NCBI GenBank assembly: GCA_945861785.1 | Contig: CAMAWD010000016.1 | Span: 1 to 64,000 of the forward strand | DNA from: Rhodoferax sp. OV413 | GTDB taxonomy: Bacteria > Pseudomonadota > Gammaproteobacteria > Burkholderiales > Burkholderiaceae_C | Length of the DNA: 64,000 bases | Direction: 5' to 3' | In this document: positions 41,866 to 50,717 of the stretch, piece after piece | Numbering within the stretch: the first letter of the stretch is position 1 | Layout: each line of letters opens with the position of its first letter | Notes under the pieces: model-generated | Seen by the model: the letters and a program-made list of their open reading frames with translations, nothing else | Databases searched by the model: none | Told to the model about the DNA's origin: nothing | Translations under genes and position numbers: made by a program

Positions 41866-42024
41866 CGGCGAATTGTGCCCGCGCCAAAGTCCCTTTGCAG
41901 TCGCCGCCGTGCTGCGGCTGGCTGCCGGTGCAGCGAATGAACAATGCTTCAACGACCGTCAACGCCCGTACAGCCAGTCAAGCTGTGCTAACCTGCCCGC
42001 CGAATGGATATTGCAGGGACTTTC

Positions 42025-43707
42025 ATGACCGACCTACCGGCACCCGTGCAGGTGCCCTTGATGCTGTTGTCGCGGCTGCGCGGCGCATTTGACACCGCCG
42101 TCGCCTCGTTGGCCGAGCGCTGCGCCGCAGGCGGTACGCAGGTTGACGCTGCCCTCTTCGACAAGTATCAGGTCGAGGCCTACGAGTTGGCCTGGACCTG
42201 CGCCGACCTGCTCGCGGCCGAAACCTATTTGAGGGAAGTGGCGCCGCAGGCCGCAGCAGTAGAGGCCGCCTTGGCCGCCGTGTTTGCGGTGGATGCCATC
42301 AGCGCCAGCCTGCCGCGCCTGGAGACCGTGTACCTGGCGCTGGGGCTGGACCTGGGCGCATTGCGGGCGATGTCCGCAGCGCCGGAATGGGCCGCGCTGC
42401 GACAGGCCTCCGGCACTGGCGAGGCGCTGGCGGCCGCAGGGGCGCGACTGGTGCGGCACGCCAACGAGGGCGGCCAGACCTGGGCCGTTGTCCCGCTGGA
42501 CGAGCCGCTGCAGATGGCGCGGGCAAGCTTCCACCGTTTTGCGATGGATGTGGTGGCCCCACAGGCCGCTGCCATCCACCGGCACGACCTCACCGTACCC
42601 GAGCCGCTGATCGACAGCCTGCGCCAGATGGGCGTGTTCGGCCTGAGCATTCCCGAGCGCCTGGGAGGCATCGCGCCGGATGACCGCGACGACACGCAGA
42701 TGATGGTGGTGGTGACCGAGGCGCTGAGCGAAGGCTCGCTTGGCGCTGCGGGCAGCCTGATCACCCGGCCCGAGATCTTGAGCCGAGCGCTGCTGGTCGG
42801 TGGCACGCTTGCGCAGCAGCAGCATTGGCTGCCGAAAATTGCTGCCGGTCAGCCGCTGTGCGCTATCGCCATTACCGAGCCTGATGCTGGCAGCGACGTA
42901 GCCAGTCTGCAGCTCAAGGCCTCGCCAGTGCCCGGTGGTTGGCGACTGGACGGCGCCAAGACTTGGTGCACCTTCGCCGGCAAGGCGGGCCTGCTGATGG
43001 TGCTCGCCCGCACCGATGCCGACCGCAACCTGGGCTACAAGGGCTTGAGCGTGCTGCTGGTGGAAAAACCGCCTACCGAGGCCCACGCCTTCGACCACCA
43101 ACAAAGCGATGGCGGGCGCTTGCGCGGCCGTGCGATTCCCACCATCGGCTACCGCGGCATGCACTCGTACGAGGTGTCGTTCGAGGCTTGGTTCGTGCCC
43201 GACGACCATGTCATCGGCGAAGCCACGGGCCTGGGCAAAGGCTTTTACTTCACCATGGCCGGGATGATGGGCGGGCGCTTGCAAACCGCCGCACGCGCCT
43301 GCGGCGTGATGTGGGCTGCGCTGCGCGCGGCGCTGGCCTACAGCGCTGACCGTCAGGTGTTCGGCGCGCCACTGAACAAGTACCCGTTGACGCTGGCCAA
43401 GCTGGCCCGCATGGCCGCCAGGCTGGCTGCGTGTCGGCACCTCACCTATGCCATCGCCCGAGTGATGGACTCCGGCGGGGGCCGGGTCGAAGCGAGCCTG
43501 GTCAAGCTGCTGGCATGCCGATCGGCCGAATGGCTTACGCGCGAGGCGCTGCAATTACACGGCGGCATGGGATATGCCGAAGAGACAGATGTCAGCCGCT
43601 ACTTCGTGGATGCGCGCGTGTTGTCGATCTTCGAAGGCGCTGAGGAGACGCTGGCCTTGAAGGTGATTGCCCGAGGCCTGGTGGAGGCAGCGCTGAGCCA
43701 TCCATAG
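42025..43707 (+). CDS. Acyl-CoA dehydrogenase, methylsuccinyl-CoA dehydrogenase-like
   Basis: A 560-residue flavoprotein with a ~160-residue N-terminal extension, then the standard fold: ITEPDAGSDVASLQLKA, AKTWCTFAGKAGLLMVLART, IPTIGYRGMHSYEVSFE, GLGKGFYFTMAGMMGGRLQT, QLHGGMGYAEETDVSRYFVD and RVLSIFEGAEETLALKVI. The extension, TRPEILSRALL block and length fit (2S)-methylsuccinyl-CoA dehydrogenase of the ethylmalonyl-CoA pathway; other long ACADs are possible. ATG 42025 has CAGGGAC upstream; ATG 42004 is an alternative. The gene is intact among decayed neighbours. Confidence 0.72.
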   Translation: MTDLPAPVQVPLMLLSRLRGAFDTAVASLAERCAAGGTQVDAALFDKYQVEAYELAWTCADLLAAETYLREVAPQAAAVEAALAAVFAVDAISASLPRLETVYLALGLDLGALRAMSAAPEWAALRQASGTGEALAAAGARLVRHANEGGQTWAVVPLDEPLQMARASFHRFAMDVVAPQAAAIHRHDLTVPEPLIDSLRQMGVFGLSIPERLGGIAPDDRDDTQMMVVVTEALSEGSLGAAGSLITRPEILSRALLVGGTLAQQQHWLPKIAAGQPLCAIAITEPDAGSDVASLQLKASPVPGGWRLDGAKTWCTFAGKAGLLMVLARTDADRNLGYKGLSVLLVEKPPTEAHAFDHQQSDGGRLRGRAIPTIGYRGMHSYEVSFEAWFVPDDHVIGEATGLGKGFYFTMAGMMGGRLQTAARACGVMWAALRAALAYSADRQVFGAPLNKYPLTLAKLARMAARLAACRHLTYAIARVMDSGGGRVEASLVKLLACRSAEWLTREALQLHGGMGYAEETDVSRYFVDARVLSIFEGAEETLALKVIARGLVEAALSHP

Positions 43708-43863
43708 ACCCCGTTGGGTCCGCCGGCATACGCGCGATTCCAGCGCCGGGCCCATGACCGTACGCACTCAACGCGAAGCCGGCTGAATATGACCCACGCG
43801 AAACAGGAGACGCCGAAAGCCCGACAAGCCGCGGCAGCGTTTGGCTGATGCCGTGCTCGGCAA

Positions 43864-43977
43864 TCAACCCGCGGCGCGCAGCGCTTCGCCCAGGGGCGCG
43901 GTGCAGGCGTTCAACCGCCCAGGCCGGTTCAGCGTGGCGGTGGCGATGCGTTGCGCCACTTCGTACAGCGCGCCGGA
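43864..43977 (-). pseudogene. Enoyl-CoA hydratase N-terminal remnant
   Basis: The minus strand reads LYEVAQRIATATLNRPGRLN then ACTAPLGEALRAAG and stop. IATxTLNRPxRLNAxT is the crotonase N-terminal strand-helix. The rest of the gene is absent. It lies downstream of the ABM gene in the same direction. Position 43708-43863 shows nothing further. Confidence 0.6.
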
Positions 43978-43992
43978 GTGGCTGAGGGCGGC

Positions 43993-44283
43993 TCAGCCGA
44001 TCTCGACCATGCGCTGCACGCTGGGTGCGCCGTCCATGAACGCGCCCATCGCACGCCCCAGGGTCTTGAAATGGGCGGTACCGCGGTGCGCAGCCAGCGC
44101 CTCTTCGTCGGCATAACGCTCCATGAAGACGAAGCTGCCGGGCGCGTCGCCCTGGCTCAGTGTGTAGAGCAGGCAGCCGGGCTCGTTGGCACGCACTGCA
44201 GCAACCAGCTGCAGCGCGACGGCTTTGAGCTCAGCTTCTTGGCCGGCCTTGGCGCGGATGGTGGCGACGATGCTCTGGATCAT
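43993..44283 (-). CDS. ABM-domain monooxygenase-like protein
   Basis: A 96-residue protein: SIVATIRAKAGQEAELKAVA, EPGCLLYTLSQGD, FVFMERYADEEALAAHRGTA, HFKTLGRAMGAF. This is the dimeric alpha/beta ferredoxin-like fold of antibiotic-biosynthesis-monooxygenase/YgiN-type quinol monooxygenases. ATG 44283 begins at the first strand; the frame upstream is unrelated. Cofactorless oxidation of quinols or aromatics is the family theme. It appears intact though surrounded by remnants. Confidence 0.75.
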   Translation of the reverse strand: MIQSIVATIRAKAGQEAELKAVALQLVAAVRANEPGCLLYTLSQGDAPGSFVFMERYADEEALAAHRGTAHFKTLGRAMGAFMDGAPSVQRMVEIG

Positions 44284-44399
44284 GGTGCGGCTCGCAGGGT
44301 GTTTCTGCGGGCAGTCTAGTAGTGGCTTTTCGTTCGGGCTGTCGCGCATGCAGCAACTCGCGTGTTTCCGGCTTCGGCGCGCCCACCTTTCGGCGACGA

Positions 44400-44640
44400 A
44401 GTGCTGCATGCCGACCGCGTCGCCCGCAAGAACATAGGCGCGCACGCGCTGCTCCAGCTACTTGTTGGCCAGCGTCGCGCGCTAGCGCTGGTGCACGTAG
44501 TCGGCCCAGGACGAAACGATGAAGCGCTCGACGCAACGCGACGGGTCCGAAAGATCTTGACTTATCACTCGGGCTCCACCTGGACGTGGCAGGTGGCGCA
44601 GGCGACGTCGATGCCGAAGATGGAGCCGTTATTGGCATCG
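44400..44640 (-). pseudogene. Mixed gene remnants including a 2Fe-2S ferredoxin end
   Basis: At about 44572-44645 the minus strand reads GSIFGIDVACATCHVQVEPE and stop; CATCHV is the second cysteine pair of plant-type 2Fe-2S ferredoxins. Further down a second reading in another frame (VERFIVSSWADYVHQ, AYVLAGDAVGMQHFVAE) contains in-frame stops and resembles the C-terminus of an oxidoreductase or transporter I cannot name. Nothing here is complete. Confidence 0.4.
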
Positions 44641-44687
44641 CGCACCAACCGACCAGCAGCAGCCGTCGCTAACGTTCCAGATGATGG

Positions 44688-44962
44688 TCAAAGAACATCG
44701 CAATCTCGTCGAAAACAATCTTCGACTCAGCGCTGTCAAAGACATAAGCGTATTCCGCGCGCGACATGGCTTCATGCACTTCCAACTGCGCGGTGACGCC
44801 CGCCGCACGCGGAGGCACCGAACACCGCCATGCGCTGCGGCGCATGCTCTTCGAGCAGCTGTTGCCACACTGCTACCGCATCGTTCAGGGCCGCCGGAAA
44901 CGGATGGTCGGGCGGCATGCGGTAGTCAACCGACAACACCGGCGAGCGCGCGTAATGCGCCA
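44688..44962 (-). pseudogene. Alpha/beta hydrolase (HSL-like) remnant
   Basis: The minus strand reads SPVLSVDYRMPPDHPFPAAL, DAVAVWQQLLEEHAPQRM and VFGASACGG, an HSL-type esterase core with the GxSxGG nucleophile elbow damaged by a frameshift. After a deletion comes RAEYAYVFDSAESKIVFDEI and a stop, the C-terminal helix. The catalytic Asp/His region is lost. 44963-45179 has no clear gene. Confidence 0.55.
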
Positions 44963-45179
44963 TCAAAACGCCTTTACACAGGATCCCGGCTGAACCCGTC
45001 GGCCGAGTGCACCGGGGCGAGGGCTGGCTGATCAGGAAGATCTCGTTGTTGCGCACCGCGAACACCTGGCCATTGGCAGCGGCTGTGCATCCGGCAGGAC
45101 CTGTTCATTGCTGGGCGTTTGAGAACACGATCCTCCGTGCAGTCGTGTGAACTCGCAGAAAGCTCCATTCGCTGAGACC

Positions 45180-45971
45180 TCAGTGTCTTGAGAAGTCTGG
45201 TTGGCGCTTTTCCCGGAAAGCGGCCAGGGCTTCGAGGTTGGCGGGGGCGCCTTCGAGTTGGTGGAAAAGAACGTACTCATGGCGACGGGCGTCTCGGCCG
45301 GCTTCGAGGCGCGCTTCGACCAGGAGCGATTTGGTTGCCACGAGCGAAGCCACTGGCGCGTTCTGGAATGCGTCTGCATATTTCAACGCCTGTTCGAGCG
45401 CCTTGCCTGCAGGGGCCACTTCATTGGCCAGGCCGATTTCGCGTGCGTGGCCGGCGTACACCCACCTGCCCGTCAGCAATACATTGGCCGCGTGATTGGC
45501 GCCGATCATTCGAGCGAGCATGAAGGTGCTGCCGGCTTCTGCGGTCACGCCCAGGCTGACGAAGGGAGCACGCAGACTGGCCCCCTCATCCATGATCACG
45601 CGATCGCAATAAGGCAGGATGGTCAGGCCAATGCCGACGCCCAAACCGTTTACCGCTGCAATCAGCGGTTTGGCGAATGTCGCCACGGCTTCGATGAAAG
45701 GTTGAAATCCGTGGCGTTCGCCTGACGGATATTTTGGCCTTGAAGCCAGTTCAGCCAGATCCTGACCTGCGCAGAAAGCGCGGCCCTCGCCTGTGAGGAT
45801 GACCGCCGCAATCTTCGAATCCGCTTGCGCTCGAACCAATCCCTCCGCGACCGCGTCATAAAGCAGGTCGTTCATCGCGTTGAGCTGCTTGGGACGGCTG
45901 AAGGTCAGAACCCGAACGCGCCCGTGGTCCTGAACGGTGAGTACGTTGTTGTTAATCCATTTTTTCCACAA
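45180..45971 (-). CDS. Enoyl-CoA hydratase/isomerase family protein
   Basis: A crotonase of about 263 residues: VRVLTFSRPKQLNAMNDLLY, AVILTGEGRAFCAGQDLAEL with the first oxyanion-hole strand, and VNGLGVGIGLTILPYCDRVI with the second. The C-terminal part is full length (SLVATKSLLVEARLEAG). The start is unclear: TTG 45971 overlaps the upstream VOC gene end, and the only ATG in frame is far upstream. It acts on an acyl-CoA in beta-oxidation-like steps; the catalytic acids (position of Glu) are not clear, so isomerase or hydrolase activity is possible. Confidence 0.75.
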   Translation of the reverse strand: MWKKWINNNVLTVQDHGRVRVLTFSRPKQLNAMNDLLYDAVAEGLVRAQADSKIAAVILTGEGRAFCAGQDLAELASRPKYPSGERHGFQPFIEAVATFAKPLIAAVNGLGVGIGLTILPYCDRVIMDEGASLRAPFVSLGVTAEAGSTFMLARMIGANHAANVLLTGRWVYAGHAREIGLANEVAPAGKALEQALKYADAFQNAPVASLVATKSLLVEARLEAGRDARRHEYVLFHQLEGAPANLEALAAFREKRQPDFSRH

Positions 45972-46812
45972 GTTGAGGCTGCCCGGACCATCGCCACGCC
46001 ATGGTGGGACGCGAAACACCCAACATCATGCCGCCCATCGCAGCCGGGTGCAGCCAATTCTGATCGGATGACTTCGACGCGGTGCGAGACGAAGGCCGGT
46101 CGATGGTGATGTTGATGCCTTGAGCCGACGCTTCGATCTCGGGCATGCGAGCGCTCTCGGCGAATGCCATATAGAAGCTGCAACCTTCGCGCCGATAGAA
46201 CCGGCCCATGGTTTTTTCCATGTTGGTCGGTGTGATGACTTCGAAGCGGTGCAATCGGCCCGCCTCGAACAGGGTCAGAACGCCCGTGTACCCGAACTTC
46301 TCTGAGGTGATTTCAGTGAAGCTCTTCGGATTCAACGCAAAGGTCTTCGTGATCTGCTCAACCGCGCCGGCCTGGTTCTCTGCAAGGACGGTGGCTTCGT
46401 AGAGAAAATCGAGCAGGCCAGCACGTTCACGCTTGGCTTCGGGAGACACGACAAAACGGATTGGGGCGCCCTCCACCATCAGCGTGATCGTGTGCCGGTT
46501 TCCCTCTGCGTGATTGCTGGTGCCATTTTTCAATGCGGTGGCGGCCACTGCGGCGGGGTCGGGACTGGAGACACCGGCTGCAAACAGGTGCGCGCGGCCG
46601 CGGCGCTTGAGTTCGTCCGCCAGAAGCCCCGCCCCATCGGGTTCGAGAATCTCGATGTCGGTCGTTCCCGCGCGCAGTGTGATTCGATTTGCGGCAAAGG
46701 CCTTTGCAGTGTCTTTCGACACTTCAATGGCGCCGACGCGGTCCTTCCACGCCAGGGCTGCCTTGGCGGCGTCAGGCGTTGCAATGAGAACGCGATCAAT
46801 TTCGGTCAGAAT
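45952..46812 (-). CDS. VOC-superfamily protein, start codon probably ATT or CTG
   Basis: The reading starts LTEIDRVLIATPDAAKAALA, then AFAANRITLRAGTTDIEILE, PIRFVVSPEAKRER, SFTEITSEKFGYTGVLTLFE, GRFYRREGCSFYMAF and near the end LHPAAMGGMMLGVSRPTMAW. This is a double-VOC protein of ~286 residues related to methylmalonyl-CoA epimerase/glyoxalase-like enzymes. Similarity extends to 46812, where a GGGAGA ribosome site precedes ATT 46812 or CTG 46809. The first GTG (46722) would remove a beta strand. The last codons overlap the crotonase gene. Confidence 0.65.
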   Translation of the reverse strand: MLTEIDRVLIATPDAAKAALAWKDRVGAIEVSKDTAKAFAANRITLRAGTTDIEILEPDGAGLLADELKRRGRAHLFAAGVSSPDPAAVAATALKNGTSNHAEGNRHTITLMVEGAPIRFVVSPEAKRERAGLLDFLYEATVLAENQAGAVEQITKTFALNPKSFTEITSEKFGYTGVLTLFEAGRLHRFEVITPTNMEKTMGRFYRREGCSFYMAFAESARMPEIEASAQGINITIDRPSSRTASKSSDQNWLHPAAMGGMMLGVSRPTMAWRWSGQPQLVEKMD

Positions 46813-46849
46813 GGTAGTGTCTCCCGGTAGGTTTGTATGTGGGTCAGTT

Positions 46850-47505
46850 TCAAGGCGTCACCTTGATGCCAAGGTCGTCCGACATGCGGCGCCATTTGAT
46901 GTGTTCAGCGCGCACAAAGTCAGCGAACTGCTCGGCTGTCCACGCTTCGTAGACGCCACCGACCGACGTGCGCCATTCCACCATTTCTGGTCGAGTTGTC
47001 ATGGCTTTGATGACCTCCGCGTTGAAGCGATCAACCGCCTCTTTGGGTGCGCCCGCAGGCATGAAGAACGCATTCCACCCCGGCATCTCCATATTCGGGA
47101 AACCCGCCTCTGCGAAGGTTGGTGTATTCGGGAACTTGGGCAGTCGCTTCGGGGCAAACGAAGCCAACACCGTGAGTTTTCCCGACGCGACGTGAGGCTC
47201 TAGTTCCGCAGAAAAGCCAAGGGAAGTCTGACTATGGCCGGCAATCAAATCCACCATAACAGGTCCCTTGTAGGGAGCCATCAACATCTTGATGCCCAAG
47301 GCCGAGTTGACGACGAAGGCTGGGTAACCCAAGGAGCCCAAACCGACCGGCGTGAAGGCCTTGGCCGGATCGTAGGGGACAGTGCCTCCAGCTGCCGCAT
47401 ATGCCACCAGCGGAGTCAAGCCACCATACAACACGGTGTAACCGTCGGCCGGTGAGCGGGCCACGGCATCCGCCGCGATAGTGCCCTACGCACCGGGGCG
47501 CGGCC
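46850..47505 (-). pseudogene. Bug/TctC-type solute receptor gene, 5'-truncated with an internal deletion
   Basis: The reading includes DAVARSPADGYTVLYGGLTP and YDPAKAFTPVGLGSLGYPAF. The frame then jumps from NSALGIKML to APYKGPVMVDLIAGH with a missing segment, then continues TLASFAPKRLPKFPNTPTFA-type sequence and a proper C-terminus. These are periplasmic receptors of tripartite tricarboxylate carriers, hundreds of which occur in Burkholderiales. The signal peptide is lost. Upstream the MDR gene begins at 47514. Confidence 0.65.
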
Positions 47506-47513
47506 AGTGCCGT

Positions 47514-48515
47514 TCATGGCCTCAGCACGATCTTGGCCGCAGCGCTGCGTCCTTCGTGCAGATCGGCGAAGGCGCGCTGTCCCTCGGCGAGCGGGCGCTG
47601 TTCGACCCACGCCATGTCGCCGAATACCCCGCGGGCCAACGCATCGACCGTGGCACGCAGGTCGGCCGTGGTGTAGGTGTAGGTTCCCAGCAGCGCGATC
47701 TCTGCCAGCGTCAGCCGACGCATGTCGATTTCGCTGGCCCAGTCCTGCAGTCCCACGTGCATCACCACACCACCGGCCTTGACCGCCTGCAGGGCCTGGA
47801 TCCGCGTGGCCCTGGCACCGACGGCATCGATAACAAAGTCGAACGCGGCTTCGGGCAGCGGTTCGGCACCCGGGTCGCATGTATCGCAGCCCACGTGGCG
47901 GGCGATGGCCACGCGCCGCAGGGGGTTGAGCTCGGTGACCACCAGCCCGGCCACGCCGATGTGGCGCAGCAGCAGCGCCGCGGTCATGCCGATTGCGCCG
48001 CCGCCGATCACGAGCACACGACACTCGTGTAGCGGCCGCACCAGCGATCGCATCGACAGATTCACCGCGTGCCAGGCGGTGGCCGCGGGTTCGGTGACCA
48101 CCGCACGCAGGACGTCCAGATCCTGGGGCATCGCAATCAGCGACCCCGCCGGCAGGCTCATGAACTCGGCAAAGGCGCCCGGGCGGGTCATGCCGACCAT
48201 GGTGCGGTTCGCACACAGATTGTTACGTCCCTGCATGCAGTACTCGCACACGCCGCAGGTGATGAGCGGGTTGCCCGTGAAGCGCGTTCCCGGCTCGAAG
48301 CCGGGCGCGTTCGACGAGGCGATGCGCCCGACGAATTCGTGCCCAAGCACCAGTCCGGGCTTGCGACGAGGATCGTGACCATGCCACGCATGCATGTCAG
48401 ACCCGCAGATGCCAACCGCCTCGATTGCGAGCACCACCTCGCCCGGCGCCGGCTCGGGCATCGGCCGCTCCAGGAGCTGGACTTCGAGGGGCTGCGTGTA
48501 GACAAGGGCTTTCAT
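47514..48515 (-). CDS. Zinc-dependent medium-chain alcohol dehydrogenase
   Basis: A 333-residue MDR protein: VGICGSDMHAWHGHDPR with the catalytic Cys, LVLGHEFVGRI, structural-zinc cysteines CGVCEYCMQGRNNLC, and a Rossmann fold VLVIGGGAIGMTAALLL. It oxidises polyols, threonine or sugars with NAD(P). ATG 48515 is the family start. It lies 25 bases after the HisD/SDR scar in the same direction, and LacI-type regulation (operator at 48827) is likely. All zinc ligands are present. Confidence 0.85.
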   Translation of the reverse strand: MKALVYTQPLEVQLLERPMPEPAPGEVVLAIEAVGICGSDMHAWHGHDPRRKPGLVLGHEFVGRIASSNAPGFEPGTRFTGNPLITCGVCEYCMQGRNNLCANRTMVGMTRPGAFAEFMSLPAGSLIAMPQDLDVLRAVVTEPAATAWHAVNLSMRSLVRPLHECRVLVIGGGAIGMTAALLLRHIGVAGLVVTELNPLRRVAIARHVGCDTCDPGAEPLPEAAFDFVIDAVGARATRIQALQAVKAGGVVMHVGLQDWASEIDMRRLTLAEIALLGTYTYTTADLRATVDALARGVFGDMAWVEQRPLAEGQRAFADLHEGRSAAAKIVLRP

Positions 48516-48540
48516 GAGTCGTTCGCTTTGGATCGGTTCA

Positions 48541-48867
<327 letters not shown>

Positions 48868-48942
48868 TCAATAAAGCAAAGGGAATATCTCTATTCCGGC
48901 CGAGAGTGGCGCAGGTTCAATACAACCGCAACGGGTCTATCC

Positions 48943-48956
48943 TGCAAGCGCGTACA
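48943..48956. promoter_or_regulatory. Second, imperfect LacI-type operator
   Basis: TGCAAGCGCGTACA differs from the 48827 palindrome core in two positions (one per arm) and sits eight bases before the lacI-type start. It suggests autoregulation, and looping with the first site is possible. Confidence 0.6.
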
Positions 48957-48964
48957 GTCGCTCC

Positions 48965-50014
48965 ATGGCCCGAATCATCCGACTCCCCTCGGCCCCGCCG
49001 CCAGGTCGACCACGCATCGCAGACGTCGCCGCCGCCGCTGGCGTGTCCACAGCAACCGTGTCACGCGTTTTGAACCGCCAGTCGGTGCGTGAGCCGCTTC
49101 GAGCACGCGTGCAGGCCGCGGTCGCGCAGCTCGGCTACGTTCCAGACGCTGGCGCGCGCGCCCTCATGCTGCAGCGCACGGGAACCGTCGGTGCGATCTT
49201 TCCGACGATCGACAACGCGATCTTTGCCAAAGCGATCGAGGCCCTGCAGCAGCGGCTCGGCGAGGATGGTCTGCAACTGCTGCTCGCCACCAGCGGCTAC
49301 GACACCGAACGCGAAGCGCAGCAGATCGTCAACCTGGTGGCCAGGGGCGTCGATGCGATCGCGCTGTGTGGCGTCGGCCAGTCGGAGACACTGCGAAGAT
49401 TCCTGCGACAGCGGAGAATGCCCACCGTGCACGTGATGAGCGTGCCGCCACCCGACGAAGAAGCGGTGTGTGTGGGCTTCGACAATGCCGCTGCGATGGC
49501 CCAGGCAGTGCGCTACCTCCTTGATCTCGGGCACCGCGACATCGCAATGCTGGCCGGACAGACCCGGGACAACGACCGTGCGCGTGCCCGTGTACAGGGA
49601 GTGCGCCAGGGGCTCGAGCGCGCCCGCCTGACGCTGCCTCCTTCACGCCTGATCGAGCGCGCCTACACGCTCGACGCCGCACGCGACGGACTGCGGGTGC
49701 TGCTCGACGCCCGGCCGGCACCAACCGCGGTGATCTGCGGCAACGATGTGCTCGCCGCCGGTGCACTGTTCGAAGCCCAGCGGCTGGGGTTTCCGGTGCC
49801 GCGTGCGCTGTCGATCGTGGGCTTCGACGATCTCGAACTCGCCCACCATCTGGAACCAGGCATCACGACCGTGCGCGTGCCCACCGATGCCATGTGGCGT
49901 ACCGCGGGCGATCGGCTGGTCGCATTGCTGCATGGTCAGCCGATCGCAAGAGTCACGACGATCGACGTCGATCTCGTGGTGCGGGGTTCCACGGCACAGC
50001 CCTGTCTGCCGTGA
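48965..50014 (+). CDS. LacI-family transcriptional regulator
   Basis: A 349-residue protein. RIADVAAAAGVSTATVSRVL is the LacI HTH with hinge, then MLQRTGTVGAIFPTIDNAIF, VCVGFDNAAAMAQAV, DIAMLAGQTRDNDRARARVQ and ALSIVGFDDLELAHHLEPG, the sugar-binding-protein-like effector domain. The start ATG 48965 gives a short extension before the HTH. Divergent from the MDR/SDR remnants and flanked by two palindromes, it most likely represses them and itself in answer to a polyol or sugar-like compound. Confidence 0.85.
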   Translation: MARIIRLPSAPPPGRPRIADVAAAAGVSTATVSRVLNRQSVREPLRARVQAAVAQLGYVPDAGARALMLQRTGTVGAIFPTIDNAIFAKAIEALQQRLGEDGLQLLLATSGYDTEREAQQIVNLVARGVDAIALCGVGQSETLRRFLRQRRMPTVHVMSVPPPDEEAVCVGFDNAAAMAQAVRYLLDLGHRDIAMLAGQTRDNDRARARVQGVRQGLERARLTLPPSRLIERAYTLDAARDGLRVLLDARPAPTAVICGNDVLAAGALFEAQRLGFPVPRALSIVGFDDLELAHHLEPGITTVRVPTDAMWRTAGDRLVALLHGQPIARVTTIDVDLVVRGSTAQPCLP

Positions 50015-50040
50015 ACGTTGAGCCGCGCGAAGAAGCTCGG

Positions 50041-50165
50041 AATAGGATTTTCAAACGCCATGGGACGCCCCAAGAAACGACCTGAAAAAGCTCTCGGCCG
50101 AGCCCGCAGATTGGGCCCCGCCTCGCGCGCCCTGCCCTTGGGCGGCGGCTGAGGGTCCAAGCCCT
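50041..50165 (-). mobile_element. IS91-family terminal region, copy C
   Basis: GGATTTTCAAACGCCATGGG and the next 45 bases repeat the terminal region of the IS91-type remnant at 24632. It joins the C-terminal transposase codons ([15 protein letters not shown]) at 50113-50165. Only this end is left, next to a fragment of another transposase. It marks the upstream edge of the F420 segment. Confidence 0.6.
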
Positions 50166-50185
50166 CCCATTGCCACACCAGCCGG

Positions 50186-50404
50186 GTGCGCTGGGAGCGG
50201 CTGTGGCCGCTGGTGTGGCGCAGGTAGGCCAGCAGCACGCCTCGCTCGCGTATGTTGCGCCGGGGATAGTCGAAGCGGCCGCAGGACCCTGCTGATGTGC
50301 GCGTAGCGCTCGGTGTCGCCTTCGTGCGCCGTAAACGCCACCTGCTCGCTCGCGCCCAGGAATGCCTCGATCTGCTCAATCGTTGACAGCTTTGATTCGT
50401 CCAT
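50186..50404 (-). mobile_element. N-terminal fragment of an integrase-core transposase
   Basis: From ATG 50404 the minus strand reads DESKLSTIEQIEAFLGASEQ, VAFTAHEGDTERYAHISRVL, then after a frameshift FDYPRRNIRERGVLLAYLRH and TSGHSRSQRTRLV. This is the HTH part of transposases with an integrase catalytic core. It is fused in mid-domain to the IS91 end. Dead element. Confidence 0.6.
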
Positions 50405-50660
50405 GCTAATCACCATCCTTGCGATGATCAACCCAATCCCAACGGACCTCAGATTCCCCCTTCGGGCTCATACCTCGTTGGACAAGGCTGAGAGTTGACG
50501 CGAGTGACCGGCACGTTTAGAATGCCATGCAACGGAACATCGTACCGATTATCGGAACACTTTTGCGAACAATGCCTCTTCTATTTTCAATCATTGAATC
50601 AAGGCGGGTAAATTCCCCGCAGCTTGCGGCGTCCCCTCTTCTGTCCCAGGGGTTCCAATA

Positions 50661-50686
50661 CCTCGCCCATTGGGGCGAGGATTTTT
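50661..50686 (+). terminator. Rho-independent terminator upstream of the ribA remnant
   Basis: CCTCGCCC, loop ATTG, GGGCGAGG, then ATTTTTATT. A perfect eight-base GC-rich stem followed by T-rich sequence on the plus strand. No gene precedes it within 600 bases, so it terminated a gene now lost or acts as a 5' leader attenuator of the ribA-F420 operon. The stretch 50405-50660 has no gene. Confidence 0.65.
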
Positions 50687-50717
50687 ATTGACAGCGGCCC
50701 TCGCTTGCGACACGGCC

